Of a stretch of 64,000 nucleotides of DNA, positions 36,177-48,170 are shown one piece after another. Source of the stretch: Bathymodiolus brooksi thiotrophic gill symbiont (GTDB lineage: Bacteria > Pseudomonadota > Gammaproteobacteria > PS1 > Pseudothioglobaceae); contig NZ_CAHJWD020000194.1 of assembly GCF_903642095.1 (NCBI RefSeq), positions 5,952 to 69,951 on the forward strand, written 5' to 3'. A program made the position numbers and the translations under genes. The notes below the pieces were generated by a model. The model was not told where the DNA came from, made no database searches, and saw only the letters and a list, made by a program, of their open reading frames with translations. The stretch's first letter is position 1, and each line of letters starts with the position of its first letter.

Positions 36177-36360
36177 TATTAGCTCTTGCTATTACAAAAC
36201 TTATCAATCTGATTGTTAAACATTATGCCTCTCCTGTAATAATAAAGATTAATATTGGTTTTTGGTTTTCTATTTTTTGAATTAGGGGTGAAAGCCTTAT
36301 AAAAAAAACTTTAAATTAAGGTATGATGTTATCGTGTTTTTTATCTTTAAAAATAAGACA

Positions 36361-37206
36361 ATGAATCAAAAATTTACCTTACCTAGCGTTCAAGCCAATA
36401 CCGGTATTGGTGTTCAAAAATATCCGCCAATTCTATCGGCAGAAGAAGAATATGCCTTAGCTGTTGAATTGTATGAAAACCACGATTTGAGTGCAGCAAG
36501 AAAATTGGTGTTATCACACATGCGTTTTGTTGCCTTTATTGCACACGGTTACAAAGGTTATGGTCTTGAGCAAGCAGATTTAATTCAAGAAGGCACGATT
36601 GGACTAATGAAGGCGGTTAAACGCTTTAATCCTAATAAAAATGTGCGCCTTGCTTCTTATGCAGTCTATTGGATTCGTGCTGAAATTCACGAATTTATCT
36701 TTAAAAACTGGAAGATTGTCAAAGTTGCAACCACGAAATCACAACGCAAGTTATTTTTCAAACTTAAAAAAGCAAAATCACATATCTACACCTCGCTCAG
36801 TGTAGCGCAAGCAGAAGAAATAGCCAATGAACTAGGTGTGCGTCCTAAAGATGTTCTAGAAATGGAATCTCGATTACAATTCAATGATGTTGCCTTTGAG
36901 GCTACAGATTCAGACGAAGAAAACACCTTTGCCCCAGAGCGTTATTTAACTGACGCTAATGCACAAACACCTGAGCAACTATTGCTCAGTGATGACACTC
37001 GGAAAAACCAGCAACAACAACTTTATAAAGCACTTTCTGCGCTAGATGAAAGAAGTTTAGATATTTTACAATCTAGATACTTGAAAGAAGAAAAAACGAC
37101 CCTACATACCTTAGCAGATAAGTATGAAGTTTCCGCTGAAAGGATTCGTCAGCTTGAAAATAAAGCCATGCAAAAGCTTAAGAGTTTTTTAAAAGAACAA
37201 GTTTAA
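36361..37206 (+). CDS. rpoH: RNA polymerase heat-shock sigma factor (sigma 32)
   Basis: 281 residues from the ATG at 36361, giving the N-terminus NQKFTLPSVQANTGI. Region 2 has LVLSHMRFVAFIAHGYKGYG and DLIQEGTIGLMKAVKRFNP; the RpoH-specific box is QRKLFFKLKK; region 4.2 ends AERIRQLENKAMQKLKSFL. It directs transcription of chaperone genes. Unlike E. coli, where rpoH follows ftsX, it is followed after 36 bp by groES-groEL. TATGAT at 36323 is a possible -10 box, without a good -35. Confidence 0.95.
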   Translation: MNQKFTLPSVQANTGIGVQKYPPILSAEEEYALAVELYENHDLSAARKLVLSHMRFVAFIAHGYKGYGLEQADLIQEGTIGLMKAVKRFNPNKNVRLASYAVYWIRAEIHEFIFKNWKIVKVATTKSQRKLFFKLKKAKSHIYTSLSVAQAEEIANELGVRPKDVLEMESRLQFNDVAFEATDSDEENTFAPERYLTDANAQTPEQLLLSDDTRKNQQQQLYKALSALDERSLDILQSRYLKEEKTTLHTLADKYEVSAERIRQLENKAMQKLKSFLKEQV

Positions 37207-37242
37207 AAGCTCAAAAAAATTTAAATTTAAATAGGAGAAAAA

Positions 37243-39170
<1,928 letters not shown>

Positions 39171-39190
39171 ATCACCTGACTTTTGGTTAT

Positions 39191-39221
39191 AAAAAAGCCT
39201 CGTTTTTACGGGGCTTTTTTT
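39191..39221 (+). terminator. Rho-independent terminator after groEL
   Basis: AAAAAAGCCTCGT and ACGGGGCTTTTTT pair (with one G-T) around a short T-rich loop, ending in a run of T. It closes the rpoH-groES-groEL transcript 20 bp after the groEL stop. Confidence 0.88.
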
Positions 39222-39285
39222 GGCATGATACTTTACAAAATAGTTTAAAATAATTATAAAATATTGCCTTAACTTTTTACAACTT

Positions 39286-39411
39286 ATGAAACAAACAAAA
39301 CAACACTTTTTTCACTTTAAAATTCATCAAATAACCAGCCATCTTTCTCATATTTGGATGGAAATTTCACCATTTTCGTGCCTTTCTAAGTTAAATTGGG
39401 TTTATTTATGA
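39286..39411 (+). CDS. Small 41-residue ORF coupled to parE
   Basis: An ATG frame from 39286 reads MKQTKQHFFHFKIHQITSHL and ends in KLNWVYL; its TGA overlaps the parE ATG (ATGA). It is His-, Ser- and Lys-rich with no recognisable family. It could be a leader peptide coupling parE translation or chance. Support is positional only. Confidence 0.22.
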   Translation: MKQTKQHFFHFKIHQITSHLSHIWMEISPFSCLSKLNWVYL

Positions 39412-41291
39412 GTAACTATGACTCATCCTCCATTGAGGTATTATCTGGCTTAGACCCCGTACGCAAACGCCCAGGAATGTATACAGAGACTGAGCGTCCT
39501 AATCATTTAGCACAAGAAGTAATTGACAACAGTGTCGATGAAGCAGTGGCTGGATATGCGACAAAAATCAATGTGGTGCTTTGCAAAGATAATTCTATCT
39601 CAGTTGAGGATAACGGTCGCGGTATGCCTGTTGACATTCACCCTAAAGAAGGCGTATCAGGTGTTGAGGTAATTCTCACCAAACTTCATGCAGGTGGTAA
39701 ATTTTCAAATGATTCTTATCAGTTTTCTGGGGGGCTGCACGGGGTTGGAATTTCAGTGGTAAACGCCCTGTCAACGCTAGTAGAAGTGTGGATTAAACGC
39801 GATTCTAAAACACATTATATTTCATTTTCCAATGGCCTTAAAAAATCTGAACTTGAGGTCATTGGTGCTGTTGGAAAACGCAACACAGGCACCAAAGTTA
39901 AATTCACTCCAGATGCACAATTTTTTGACACAGTGAAATTTTCTATTACCAAGTTAAGGCACAATCTACGCTCAAAAGCAGTGCTATGCCCAGGTTTAGA
40001 TGTTACTTTCCACAATGAAATTGATGGCACTGAAGACCATTGGAACTACAAAGACGGCTTAAAAGATTATTTATCAGTTTCACTTGATGGCTTAGATTGT
40101 TTACCAGAAGTGCCATTTGTTGTAACTTACGAGTCTAACGAGCAACAAATGCATTGTTCGTTAGCGTGGACAGAATACAACACCAATGTTATCAGTGAAA
40201 GTTATGTTAACCTTATTCCCACCTCTCAGGGTGGCACGCATGTCAATGGGTTACGCTCTGGATTGACCGATGCTTTAAAAGAATTCTGTGAATTTAGAAA
40301 CCTATTACCGAAAAATCTCAAACTTACACCTGACGATGTTTGGCAAAAAATCGCCTATGTATTGTCTATTAAAATTTTAGACCCACAATTTTCAGGGCAA
40401 ACTAAAGAGCGATTATCCTCTAGAGAATGTGCCAGTTTTGTCGCTAATGTGGTTAAAGATATATTCAGTCTTTGGCTAAACCAACATACCGCAATTGCTG
40501 AAAAAATTGCTGAATTGGCAATTATGAATGCACAATCACGGATGAAAACAGGCAAAAAAATAATACGCAAAAAAATAGTAAGTGGTCCCGCTCTACCAGG
40601 AAAATTATCAGATTGCACTAGTAATGACCTTGATCAAACCGAAGTGTTTTTGGTTGAAGGAGATTCTGCAGGTGGCTCTGCTAAACAAGCACGAGATAAA
40701 GAATACCAAGCTATCTTGCCACTACGAGGCAAGATTTTAAACACTTGGGAGGTGGATTCAGACCAAGTGCTGGCAAGTAACGAAATACACGATATTAGCG
40801 TTGCCATTGGCTTAGAGCCAAATTGCAAAGACCTATCAGGACTAAGATATGGAAAAATTTGTATTTTGGCAGATGCAGACTCAGATGGTGCACATATTGC
40901 CACTCTGATTTGCACGCTATTTGTCAAACACTTTCCAAAACTGGTCAAAGAAGGGCATATTTATGTAGCAATGCCACCACTATATCGTATTGATGCTGGC
41001 AAACAAGTGCATTACGCATTAGATAATGCTGAACGCGATGCCATGATTAAGAAAATAGAAAAAGAAAACAAACGCGTTAAAATTCAAGTTCAACGCTTCA
41101 AAGGCTTAGGTGAAATGAACCCTTCGCAACTGCGAGAAACCACGATGTTACCTGACACCCGCCGACTGATTCAACTAACACTTGACAACCCACTGCAAGT
41201 CGATCAGATGATGGATATGTTACTGAGTAAAAAACGCGCACCAGACCGAAAGAAATGGCTGGAAGAAAAAGGCAATCTTGCCAATGTCTAA
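39408..41291 (+). CDS. parE: DNA topoisomerase IV subunit B
   Basis: 627 residues from the ATG at 39408. GHKL ATPase motifs are [26 protein letters not shown] and [14 protein letters not shown]; the Toprim motifs are [17 protein letters not shown] and [11 protein letters not shown], and [16 protein letters not shown] lies near the end. It lacks the ~170-residue insertion of GyrB, so ParE is preferred. It decatenates chromosomes with ParC, which is not in the window. Its end overlaps queC by 8 nt. Confidence 0.93.
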   Translation: MSNYDSSSIEVLSGLDPVRKRPGMYTETERPNHLAQEVIDNSVDEAVAGYATKINVVLCKDNSISVEDNGRGMPVDIHPKEGVSGVEVILTKLHAGGKFSNDSYQFSGGLHGVGISVVNALSTLVEVWIKRDSKTHYISFSNGLKKSELEVIGAVGKRNTGTKVKFTPDAQFFDTVKFSITKLRHNLRSKAVLCPGLDVTFHNEIDGTEDHWNYKDGLKDYLSVSLDGLDCLPEVPFVVTYESNEQQMHCSLAWTEYNTNVISESYVNLIPTSQGGTHVNGLRSGLTDALKEFCEFRNLLPKNLKLTPDDVWQKIAYVLSIKILDPQFSGQTKERLSSRECASFVANVVKDIFSLWLNQHTAIAEKIAELAIMNAQSRMKTGKKIIRKKIVSGPALPGKLSDCTSNDLDQTEVFLVEGDSAGGSAKQARDKEYQAILPLRGKILNTWEVDSDQVLASNEIHDISVAIGLEPNCKDLSGLRYGKICILADADSDGAHIATLICTLFVKHFPKLVKEGHIYVAMPPLYRIDAGKQVHYALDNAERDAMIKKIEKENKRVKIQVQRFKGLGEMNPSQLRETTMLPDTRRLIQLTLDNPLQVDQMMDMLLSKKRAPDRKKWLEEKGNLANV

Positions 41292-41958
41292 AGCAGTCAT
41301 TCTTTTATCAGGTGGCTTAGATTCTACCACCACGCTTGCTATTGCCAAATCCCAAGGATTTGATTGCTACGCATTGAGTTTTGATTATGGGCAAAAGCAA
41401 AAATCAGAACTGAATTCTGCTAAACAGATTTCTGAATTGTTTTCTACTATTGAGCACCGAATTATGACCATCTCTTTAAACGATATTGGTGGATCTGCAC
41501 TTACCGACAGTGCAATTGATGTGCCAAAATTTAAAAAGAGTAACGGCATCCCTATTACTTATGTGCCTGCACGCAACACCATCTTTCTATCTTATGCAAT
41601 GGCATGGGCAGAAGTGCTAGAATGCCAAGATGTCTTTATCGGTGTTAATGCGCTAGATTATTCAGGCTACCCAGATTGCCGTGCAGAATATATTAGTGCC
41701 TTTGAAACCATGGCAAATCTTGCTACCAAACAAGGTGTTGAAGGTCAAAAACTCACTATTCACACGCCATTAATAGATTTACATAAGGCGCAAATTATTC
41801 AAAAAGGTTTGGCATTAGGGGTAGATTATGCAATGACTACTACTTGTTATCAAGCGGATGAAAATGGCGATGCTTGTGGATTTTGTGATGCTTGTGAATA
41901 TAGAAAACTCGGCTTTAAAGCGGCAGGCATAATAGACCCCACCCATTATCAAAAATAG
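41284..41958 (+). CDS. queC: 7-cyano-7-deazaguanine synthase
   Basis: 224 residues from the ATG at 41284. PP-loop ATP site [27 protein letters not shown]; the C-terminal zinc site has four Cys across [20 protein letters not shown]. QueC converts 7-carboxy-7-deazaguanine to preQ0 on the queuosine pathway. The start is inside the parE end (8-nt overlap), so the two share a message. Confidence 0.95.
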   Translation: MSKAVILLSGGLDSTTTLAIAKSQGFDCYALSFDYGQKQKSELNSAKQISELFSTIEHRIMTISLNDIGGSALTDSAIDVPKFKKSNGIPITYVPARNTIFLSYAMAWAEVLECQDVFIGVNALDYSGYPDCRAEYISAFETMANLATKQGVEGQKLTIHTPLIDLHKAQIIQKGLALGVDYAMTTTCYQADENGDACGFCDACEYRKLGFKAAGIIDPTHYQK

Positions 41959-41972
41959 TTGTAAAAACACTA

Positions 41973-42000
41973 TTGCATAAAACTATTTTTACGATAAAAT
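41973..42000 (+). promoter_or_regulatory. Predicted sigma-70 promoter of acpP
   Basis: TTGCAT (41973-41978), a 16-bp spacer and TAAAAT (41995-42000) lie 33 bp upstream of the acpP ATG. This separates acpP from parE-queC. Confidence 0.5.
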
Positions 42001-42033
42001 ACAACTTTTATAATAATAACACGGGAATAACAA

Positions 42034-42261
42034 ATGAGTATTGAGCAAAGAGTAAAGGCAGTGGTAGCTGAGCAATTAGACGCAAGTGGCGATATTGATA
42101 ACAACGCTTCTTTTATTGATGATTTAGGTGCAGACTCTCTAGACACTGTTGAATTAGTTATGTCGCTTGAAGAAGAATTTGACTGTGAAATTCCTGATGA
42201 TGAGGCAGAAAATATTACTACAGTTCAACAAGCAATTGATTATGTTAACAATAATTTGTAA
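42034..42261 (+). CDS. acpP: Acyl carrier protein
   Basis: 75 residues, very acidic. The phosphopantetheine Ser is in [20 protein letters not shown]. It carries growing acyl chains for FabF, FabZ, LpxA/LpxD and LipB, all encoded in this window. It has its own promoter upstream and a terminator-like hairpin just after, then fabF. Confidence 0.97.
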   Translation: MSIEQRVKAVVAEQLDASGDIDNNASFIDDLGADSLDTVELVMSLEEEFDCEIPDDEAENITTVQQAIDYVNNNL

Positions 42262-42284
42262 TTTCCATTTATTGACTTAAATTT

Positions 42285-42311
42285 AAAAGCGCTTTATTTA
42301 GCGCTTTTTTT
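42285..42311 (+). terminator. Terminator or attenuator between acpP and fabF
   Basis: AAAAGCGCT and AGCGCTTTT form a 9-bp stem with a 6-nt loop, followed by a T run. It would let acpP be made in excess over fabF, with partial read-through. Confidence 0.85.
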
Positions 42312-42337
42312 ATACAGAAAGAGGCTTTTGTGCAAAC

Positions 42338-43576
42338 ATGAATAAAAGAAGAGTTGTAATTACAGGTATGGGCATTGTTTCTCCCGTTGGTTCAAGCGTA
42401 TCTAGTGCATGGGACAACATCCTTAAAGGGCAATCAGGTATTAACACCTTGAGCAACCTTGAGACTGAAGGGCAATCAGTTACCATTGGCGGTTCAGTTA
42501 AAAATTTTGATATTGCTGATTATTTAAAACCCAAAGATGCCAAAAAAATGGATACTTTTATTCATTATGGCATGGCAGCAGGTATCCAGGCGATTGAAGA
42601 CAGTGGACTTGAGATTACTGAGGAAAATGCCGAACGCATTGGCGTTGCAATTGGCTCAGGAATTGGTGGCTTAAATTCAATTGAAAAAACGGCTGACCTT
42701 TTTAGAAAGAAAGGTGCAAGGCGAATTTCACCTTTCTTCGTCCCCTCCTCTATTATCAATATGATTTCTGGCAATCTGTCCATTAAATACGGACTTAAGG
42801 GTCCAAATTTTGCTATTGTAACAGCATGCACAACTGGCACACACAATATTGGCAACGCATCGCGTCTAATTGAATATGGTGATGCTGATGTAATGATAGC
42901 GGGTGGTGCTGAAATGTCAACCACCAATTGTGGCTTAGGTGGATTTGCCGCATTACGCGCCCTTTCTACTCGTAATGACGACCCAGCAACTGCATCTCGA
43001 CCTTGGGATCAAGACCGTGATGGCTTTGTGCTTAGTGATGGTGCTGGCGTAATAGTATTAGAAGAATATGAACATGCTAAAGCTCGTGGGGCAAAAATAT
43101 ACGCCGAAGTCTCAGGCTATGGCATGAGTGGCGACGCTTACCATATGACTTTACCCTCTAAAGGGGGTGAAGGTGCAGCTATATGCGTAAAAAATGCACT
43201 TCGAAATGCAGGTGTTAATGCAGAACAAATTGATTACATCAATGCACATGGCACCTCTACGCCTGCTGGAGACCAAGCGGAAACCGATGCCACTAAATTA
43301 GCATTTGGCAATCATGCTCACCAAATTGTAATGAGCTCTACAAAATCAATGACAGGTCATTTACTAGGAGCCGCTGGGGGCATTGAGGCAATTTTTACTG
43401 CCTTATCAATCAGAGATCAAGTGTCGCCACCAACTATCAATATTATTAATCAAGATTCTAATTGTGATTTAGATTATTGTGCTAATGAAGCCAGAGAGAT
43501 GAAAATTAACCATGCGCTCAGTAATTCATTTGGCTTTGGTGGCACTAATGGGACGATTTTATTGTCTAAGATTTAA
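42338..43576 (+). CDS. fabF: 3-oxoacyl-ACP synthase II
   Basis: 412 residues. The active-site triad is in [14 protein letters not shown] (Cys), [12 protein letters not shown] (His) and [16 protein letters not shown] (His and Lys). The N-terminus [15 protein letters not shown] is typical of KAS II. FabF performs the elongating condensation in fatty acid synthesis. It follows acpP after a terminator-like hairpin; pabC/mltG, which often come next, are absent. Confidence 0.96.
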   Translation: MNKRRVVITGMGIVSPVGSSVSSAWDNILKGQSGINTLSNLETEGQSVTIGGSVKNFDIADYLKPKDAKKMDTFIHYGMAAGIQAIEDSGLEITEENAERIGVAIGSGIGGLNSIEKTADLFRKKGARRISPFFVPSSIINMISGNLSIKYGLKGPNFAIVTACTTGTHNIGNASRLIEYGDADVMIAGGAEMSTTNCGLGGFAALRALSTRNDDPATASRPWDQDRDGFVLSDGAGVIVLEEYEHAKARGAKIYAEVSGYGMSGDAYHMTLPSKGGEGAAICVKNALRNAGVNAEQIDYINAHGTSTPAGDQAETDATKLAFGNHAHQIVMSSTKSMTGHLLGAAGGIEAIFTALSIRDQVSPPTINIINQDSNCDLDYCANEAREMKINHALSNSFGFGGTNGTILLSKI

Positions 43577-43580
43577 AACT

Positions 43581-43598
43581 AAAGATAAGGTTATCTTT
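43581..43598 (+). terminator. Weak AT-rich hairpin after fabF
   Basis: AAAGATAA and TTATCTTT are perfect inverted repeats with almost no loop, ending in TTTTAA. It is too AT-rich to be a confident terminator. Confidence 0.3.
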
Positions 43599-43659
43599 TA
43601 ATGATGTAAATTCAACTGGCTCTCTACTTTTTTTAATTTCTATTTTTAGATTAAGAAAA

Positions 43660-43857
43660 TTAAAGTTGTTTAACGCCATCGTCAAACAATGATTTAGCAA
43701 AATCATAGATTCTAAGCACGCCATTTTGCACACTATTTTTCGCCATTTCTTTATTCATTGTTAAGGACCAGTATTCATTTGTTGATTTAAATTGAACCGC
43801 ACCGCCAGCAAGCGCTAAAATCACAATGCTACCCACTAAAATCTTAATTATTGACAT
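43660..43857 (-). CDS. Small membrane protein, unknown
   Basis: 65 residues: a single N-terminal hydrophobic helix (IIKILVGSIVILALAGGAVQF) followed by a polar tail ending in IYDFAKSLFDDGVKQL. It could be an inner-membrane anchored or exported peptide. AGAAGG lies just before the ATG but is spaced unusually close. It lies between prlC (same strand, 32 bp upstream) and fabF (convergent), so it may be the last gene of a prlC transcript. No family recognised. Confidence 0.5.
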   Translation of the reverse strand: MSIIKILVGSIVILALAGGAVQFKSTNEYWSLTMNKEMAKNSVQNGVLRIYDFAKSLFDDGVKQL

Positions 43858-43889
43858 ACCTTCTATTCCATAATAATAATAAAATTATT

Positions 43890-45833
43890 TTACCTGTTTT
43901 CACTCTCAATATAAATACCATTTGATTTAAGTAATGCCTTGATGCTAGGATTCTCTCCTCTAAATTTAATATATTGTGCCATAAAATCTAGACTACCGCC
44001 AACTTGTAATATTTCCTTTAAAAAGGAACTTGCTGCATTTGAGCCGATACCACCTTGGGATTGGACATAATAATACGCATCTGCTGCCAGCACTTCAGCC
44101 CATTTATAACTAAAATAGCCCGCTGCATATCCACCACTAAAAATATGTCCAAAAGTGTTTAAAAAGCGACCTTCATTCACACTAGGTATCAAGGCAGTTT
44201 CCTTCCTAATTTCATCTAAAATTACATAAGTATCTTTGTCTTCTGAATGCGTTTTAATGTCCCACAGGGAAAATTCACATTGACGCAACATACCGAGTGC
44301 CGATTGAAAATTCTTAGAGGCAATGAATTTATCGTATAAATCATCTGACAACGATTCACCCGTTTGCCAGTGCTTGGAAAGTAATTTAACCACAACTTGC
44401 TCATAGCAGAAAAATTCCATATATTGGCTCGGCAACTCCACCCCGTCCCAAGGCACACCCGCAATACCTGCCACTGATGGATACTTAACTGTAGTTAACA
44501 AATGGTGTAACGCATGGCCAAACTCATGAAACAAGGTAACAATTTCATCAAACTCAAATAAAGCAGGCTTGCCCTCAGAAGGAGAATTTAGGTTGCAAAC
44601 TACAAAAGCAACTGGCTTGTTATTGCCCATTAATGGCTGATAATCCGCCATCCATGCCCCACCTCGTTTGTTCTCCCTAGCATATATGTCCAAATAAATA
44701 CGCCCAACCAAACCTGCTTTATTGACAATATCCAACACCTGAACATCCGCATGATAGCATTGCTCATCTACCACCGTAATGTGGACTTGATATAGATTTT
44801 CGATGGTGGCAAACAACCCACTCAATACTTGTTTTTCAGGGAAATATGGTGCCAAATCTGATTGCTTAAAACCAAATTTTTTCTGTTTCAATTTTTCTGA
44901 ATAATACGCCAAATCCCAAGGCATTAAATCTATACCCGAAAATGCTTTAAGTTCTGCCAATTCCTGCTCTGCCTGTGGCTTTGATCGTTGCACTAAATCT
45001 TGCAAAAAATCTAACACTTGCTCTGTAGAATCCACCATTTTAGCGGCAATAGAGCATTGTGCATAATGCTCAAAACCCAATATTTTTGCCATCTCTAAAC
45101 GCAATATCAAAATCTCATCCATAATGGCTTTATTGTCAAACTTTTTATCAGTAATGCCGACCTCAGATGCACGGGAAACATACGCCTTATAAACTTCTTC
45201 TCGCAAATCACGCTTATCCGCATACACCATAACATCCATATAAATCGGTGCTTGTAAGCTAATTTCATAACCGTTATCCGACTTAACTTTGGCAAGCTTG
45301 TCTTCGTCATAACCTTTTAAGTCCACTTTGGAAACTGTTTTTTTCCATGCGTTAGTTGCCATTAAACTGTTTTTAGAAAATTGATTACTCAAAATACTTA
45401 AACGCTCTTTAATTGCCTTAAACCGAGTAGATTTTTCGCCTTTCAATCCCACGCCAGAAAGTTCAAACGCTTTAATACTTTCTTTAATGATATGCTGTTT
45501 CTGCTCATCCAAGTCTGTCTCCAAAAGATTTTTATAAGCTTGATACAACTTCTTATTGCTACTCATTTCCGTGTAAAAATTAGTAACTAGCGGTAAAGTT
45601 TTTTCATATTCGGCGTTAAACACCTCACTAAACATAACTGCATTAAGGTGAGAATTTACACTAATATGCTGTTCAAATTTAAATTCAAACCTGTCCAAAG
45701 GTTCAACCACCTCAGCCCAAGTTTTACCTTTGGCAGCTACATTCACCACCTTTAATCCTTCTTTGATTAAGGCTTGAACAGTTATAACAATATCTTTTGG
45801 GTAGAAATTAGGTTGATTAAGTATATTTTTCAT
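43890..45833 (-). CDS. prlC: Oligopeptidase A (M3 metallopeptidase)
   Basis: 647 residues. The zinc motif is LFHEFGHALHHLL, with the third ligand expected in the following GVELPSQYMEFF helix. A long helical N-terminal half gives the deep channel of thimet-type oligopeptidases. It degrades short peptides, including signal-peptide fragments. Length is slightly under the 680 of E. coli. Its ATG lies inside an IS5-like end motif (45831-45850), so the 5' region may have been reshaped. Confidence 0.92.
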   Translation of the reverse strand: MKNILNQPNFYPKDIVITVQALIKEGLKVVNVAAKGKTWAEVVEPLDRFEFKFEQHISVNSHLNAVMFSEVFNAEYEKTLPLVTNFYTEMSSNKKLYQAYKNLLETDLDEQKQHIIKESIKAFELSGVGLKGEKSTRFKAIKERLSILSNQFSKNSLMATNAWKKTVSKVDLKGYDEDKLAKVKSDNGYEISLQAPIYMDVMVYADKRDLREEVYKAYVSRASEVGITDKKFDNKAIMDEILILRLEMAKILGFEHYAQCSIAAKMVDSTEQVLDFLQDLVQRSKPQAEQELAELKAFSGIDLMPWDLAYYSEKLKQKKFGFKQSDLAPYFPEKQVLSGLFATIENLYQVHITVVDEQCYHADVQVLDIVNKAGLVGRIYLDIYARENKRGGAWMADYQPLMGNNKPVAFVVCNLNSPSEGKPALFEFDEIVTLFHEFGHALHHLLTTVKYPSVAGIAGVPWDGVELPSQYMEFFCYEQVVVKLLSKHWQTGESLSDDLYDKFIASKNFQSALGMLRQCEFSLWDIKTHSEDKDTYVILDEIRKETALIPSVNEGRFLNTFGHIFSGGYAAGYFSYKWAEVLAADAYYYVQSQGGIGSNAASSFLKEILQVGGSLDFMAQYIKFRGENPSIKALLKSNGIYIESENR

Positions 45834-45850
45834 ATTTATGTAAAGATTTC
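45831..45850 (+). repeat. IS5-like end motif overlapping the prlC start
   Basis: CATATTTATGTAAAGATTTC matches the MITE right end (2829-2848) at 17 of 20 positions. Its first three bases are the complement of the prlC ATG. No left partner is visible within the next 150 bp. Confidence 0.45.
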
Positions 45851-45990
45851 ACGATAGTTTAAAAAAAATTAAGCAATAAAGATACTTGCTCTTTATTAAT
45901 GGAAAATATCAAGTTTGAGTCAATAGCCTGAACCCCATAACTAGCACTAAGCTTTATAAAAACTTTATAGGGTTTTTGTATGCAATAATT

Positions 45991-46078
45991 TGGTGGAGAG
46001 AGAGGGATTCGAACCCTCGGTACCGTGAGGTACACCCGCTTTCCAAGCGAGCAAATTAAACCGCTCTGACATCTCTCC
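45991..46078 (-). tRNA. tRNA-Ser (anticodon GGA)
   Basis: 88 nt read on the minus strand. The acceptor stem GGAGAGA pairs with TCTCTCC, followed by discriminator A and an encoded CCA. The anticodon loop TTGGAAA gives GGA, reading UCC/UCU codons. A long variable arm (GGTGTACCTCACGGTACC region) is the class II serine form. The T arm has GGTTCGAATCC. It sits between prlC and metG, 17 bp downstream of metG's stop. Confidence 0.95.
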
Positions 46079-46094
46079 GTATAAAGGGGGTATT

Positions 46095-48101
46095 TTAACT
46101 GATTTTCATCCCTATTTGTGCGCCAGAATCGGGTAATAAAATATGTAAAGATTTTCCATCACTGGCGGCTAATACCATGCCTTCTGAGATGCCAAATTTC
46201 ATTTTTCTGGGTGCTAGATTGGCGACCATAACAGTGAGTTTTCCTTCTAGTTCTTCTGGTTTGTAGTGTGCTTTGATGCCAGCAAAGACATTGCGGGTAT
46301 TGTCTTCGCCAATGTCTAATGTGAGTTGCAATAATTTATCTGCACCTTTAACTGCTTGTGCTTTGACAATTTTAGCAATGCGTAAGTCAATTTTAGCAAA
46401 ATCATCAATTTGAATCATATTACCGCCCTCTTCTTGTGTTTTTTTCTTGGTAATTTGCGTGCTTTGTTTGGATTTTTCAATCACTTGATTGATTTGTTCG
46501 TCTTCAATGCGCGACATTAGTGGCTTAAATTTATTAATTTTATGCTTGGTGAGTGGGTGCTTAATGTCTTGCCAATTTAATGAATCAATGTTTAAAAAAA
46601 CTTCAACTTGTTCTGCCATCACGGGCAACACTGGCTTTAAATAAGTCATTAACACTCTAAATAAATTAATTGCTAAAGAGGCAACATCATGCACTTGTGC
46701 TTCCTTACCTTCTTCTTTAACGAGTTGCCAAGGCTTGTGTTCATCAATATATTGATTGGCTTTGTCAGCAAGTTTCATAATCTCACGCATGGCTTGACTG
46801 TAATTGCGTGCTTCATACAATTTAGCAATCTGCTCACCTTGATCAACAAATTCTTGATACAACTGCGATTCAACTGCATACGCCGACAAGGTTTTATCAA
46901 ACTTTTTCACGATAAAACCCGCACTTCGTGAGGCAATATTAACCACCTTGCCAACCAAATCTGAATTAACTCTCTGTTTAAAATCTTCCAAATTAAGATC
47001 AATATCGTCAATCTTAGCAGAAAGTTTATACGCATAATAATAGCGTAAATATTCAGGATTTAAACTCTCTAAGTAGGTTTTTGCTTGAATAAAGGTGCCA
47101 CGAGACTTACTCATTTTTTGCCCATTGACGGTTAAAAACCCATGTGCAAAAATCGCACTTGGTGTGCGATAATTCGCCCCCATCAACATGGCTGGCCAAA
47201 ATAGCGCATGAAAATAAACAATGTCCTTGCCGATAAAATGATACAACTCAGTTTCAGAATCCTGATTAAAATATTCGTCAAAATCAATATTTTGCTCATT
47301 ACACAACTTCTTAAAACTCGCCATATAACCAATTGGTGCATCTAGCCAAACATAAAAATATTTGCCTTCCACCCCAGGGATTTGAAAACCAAAATACGGT
47401 GCATCACGAGAAATATCCCATTGCTGTAAACCTTGCTCAAACCATTCTGCCAATTTGTTACTAATCTCGCCTTGTAAATGCCCTGCTTTAGTCCACGCCT
47501 TTAGTTGTGCTTCGAATTGTGGTAAATCAAAGAAATAATGCTCAGAATCTTTGGTAATTGGTGTTGCACCTGATACAGCCGACTTTGCATTTTTTAATTC
47601 TGTTGGTAAATAAGTCGCACCACAAGCTTCACAATTATCACCATATTGATCGCTGGCACCACATTTAGGGCAATCACCTTTGATAAAACGGTCAGGTAAA
47701 AACATTTTCTTTTCAGGGTCAAATGCTTGAGAGATGGTGCGAGTTTTGATAAAGCCACTCTTATTTAGTTTGTTGTAAATATCTGCTGATATTGCCTTAT
47801 TCTCATCTGAATGCGTTGAATGATATTGACTAAACCCAATCAAAAATGCTTTAAAATCTGCTTGATGGCGTTCGCTCACACCCTTAATTAATTCTTCTGG
47901 AGTAATGCCAAGTTCGTTGGCTTTCAGCATAATTGGCGTGCCGTGTGCGTCGTCCGCACAAACAAAATGGCATTCATTGCCCATCATCTTTTGAAAACGC
48001 ACCCAAATATCAGTTTGAATGTATTCTAATAAATGCCCTAAATGGATTTCACCATTAGCATAGGGCAGTGCCGAGGTAACAAGGATTTTTCTTGGTGTCA
48101 T
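46095..48101 (-). CDS. metG: Methionyl-tRNA synthetase
   Basis: 668 residues. The class I HIGH site is HLGH at 20-23 ([17 protein letters not shown]), the zinc knuckle is [18 protein letters not shown], and KMSKSRGTF is the second signature. The C-terminal ~110 residues ([20 protein letters not shown]) are the OB-fold tRNA-binding/dimerisation domain. Single ATG start. It is divergent from mrp, with which it shares a 70-bp promoter region, as in many gammaproteobacteria. Confidence 0.97.
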   Translation of the reverse strand: MTPRKILVTSALPYANGEIHLGHLLEYIQTDIWVRFQKMMGNECHFVCADDAHGTPIMLKANELGITPEELIKGVSERHQADFKAFLIGFSQYHSTHSDENKAISADIYNKLNKSGFIKTRTISQAFDPEKKMFLPDRFIKGDCPKCGASDQYGDNCEACGATYLPTELKNAKSAVSGATPITKDSEHYFFDLPQFEAQLKAWTKAGHLQGEISNKLAEWFEQGLQQWDISRDAPYFGFQIPGVEGKYFYVWLDAPIGYMASFKKLCNEQNIDFDEYFNQDSETELYHFIGKDIVYFHALFWPAMLMGANYRTPSAIFAHGFLTVNGQKMSKSRGTFIQAKTYLESLNPEYLRYYYAYKLSAKIDDIDLNLEDFKQRVNSDLVGKVVNIASRSAGFIVKKFDKTLSAYAVESQLYQEFVDQGEQIAKLYEARNYSQAMREIMKLADKANQYIDEHKPWQLVKEEGKEAQVHDVASLAINLFRVLMTYLKPVLPVMAEQVEVFLNIDSLNWQDIKHPLTKHKINKFKPLMSRIEDEQINQVIEKSKQSTQITKKKTQEEGGNMIQIDDFAKIDLRIAKIVKAQAVKGADKLLQLTLDIGEDNTRNVFAGIKAHYKPEELEGKLTVMVANLAPRKMKFGISEGMVLAASDGKSLHILLPDSGAQIGMKIS

Positions 48102-48170
48102 TATTAATATTAGGGTTAACCGATGCAGTTATACGATAAAATAATTCATTTTACTTAATTGGACACACTA

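Noticed and set aside
37148-37242. A sigma-32 promoter for groES (CTTGAAA in the rpoH tail)
   Set aside because: No CCCCAT-type -10 at proper spacing; the match to CTTGAAA alone is expected by chance in AT-rich DNA.
45950-45990. Terminator after tRNA-Ser
   Set aside because: The TATAAA/TTTATA pairing is short and AT-only, and part of it is a direct rather than inverted repeat.
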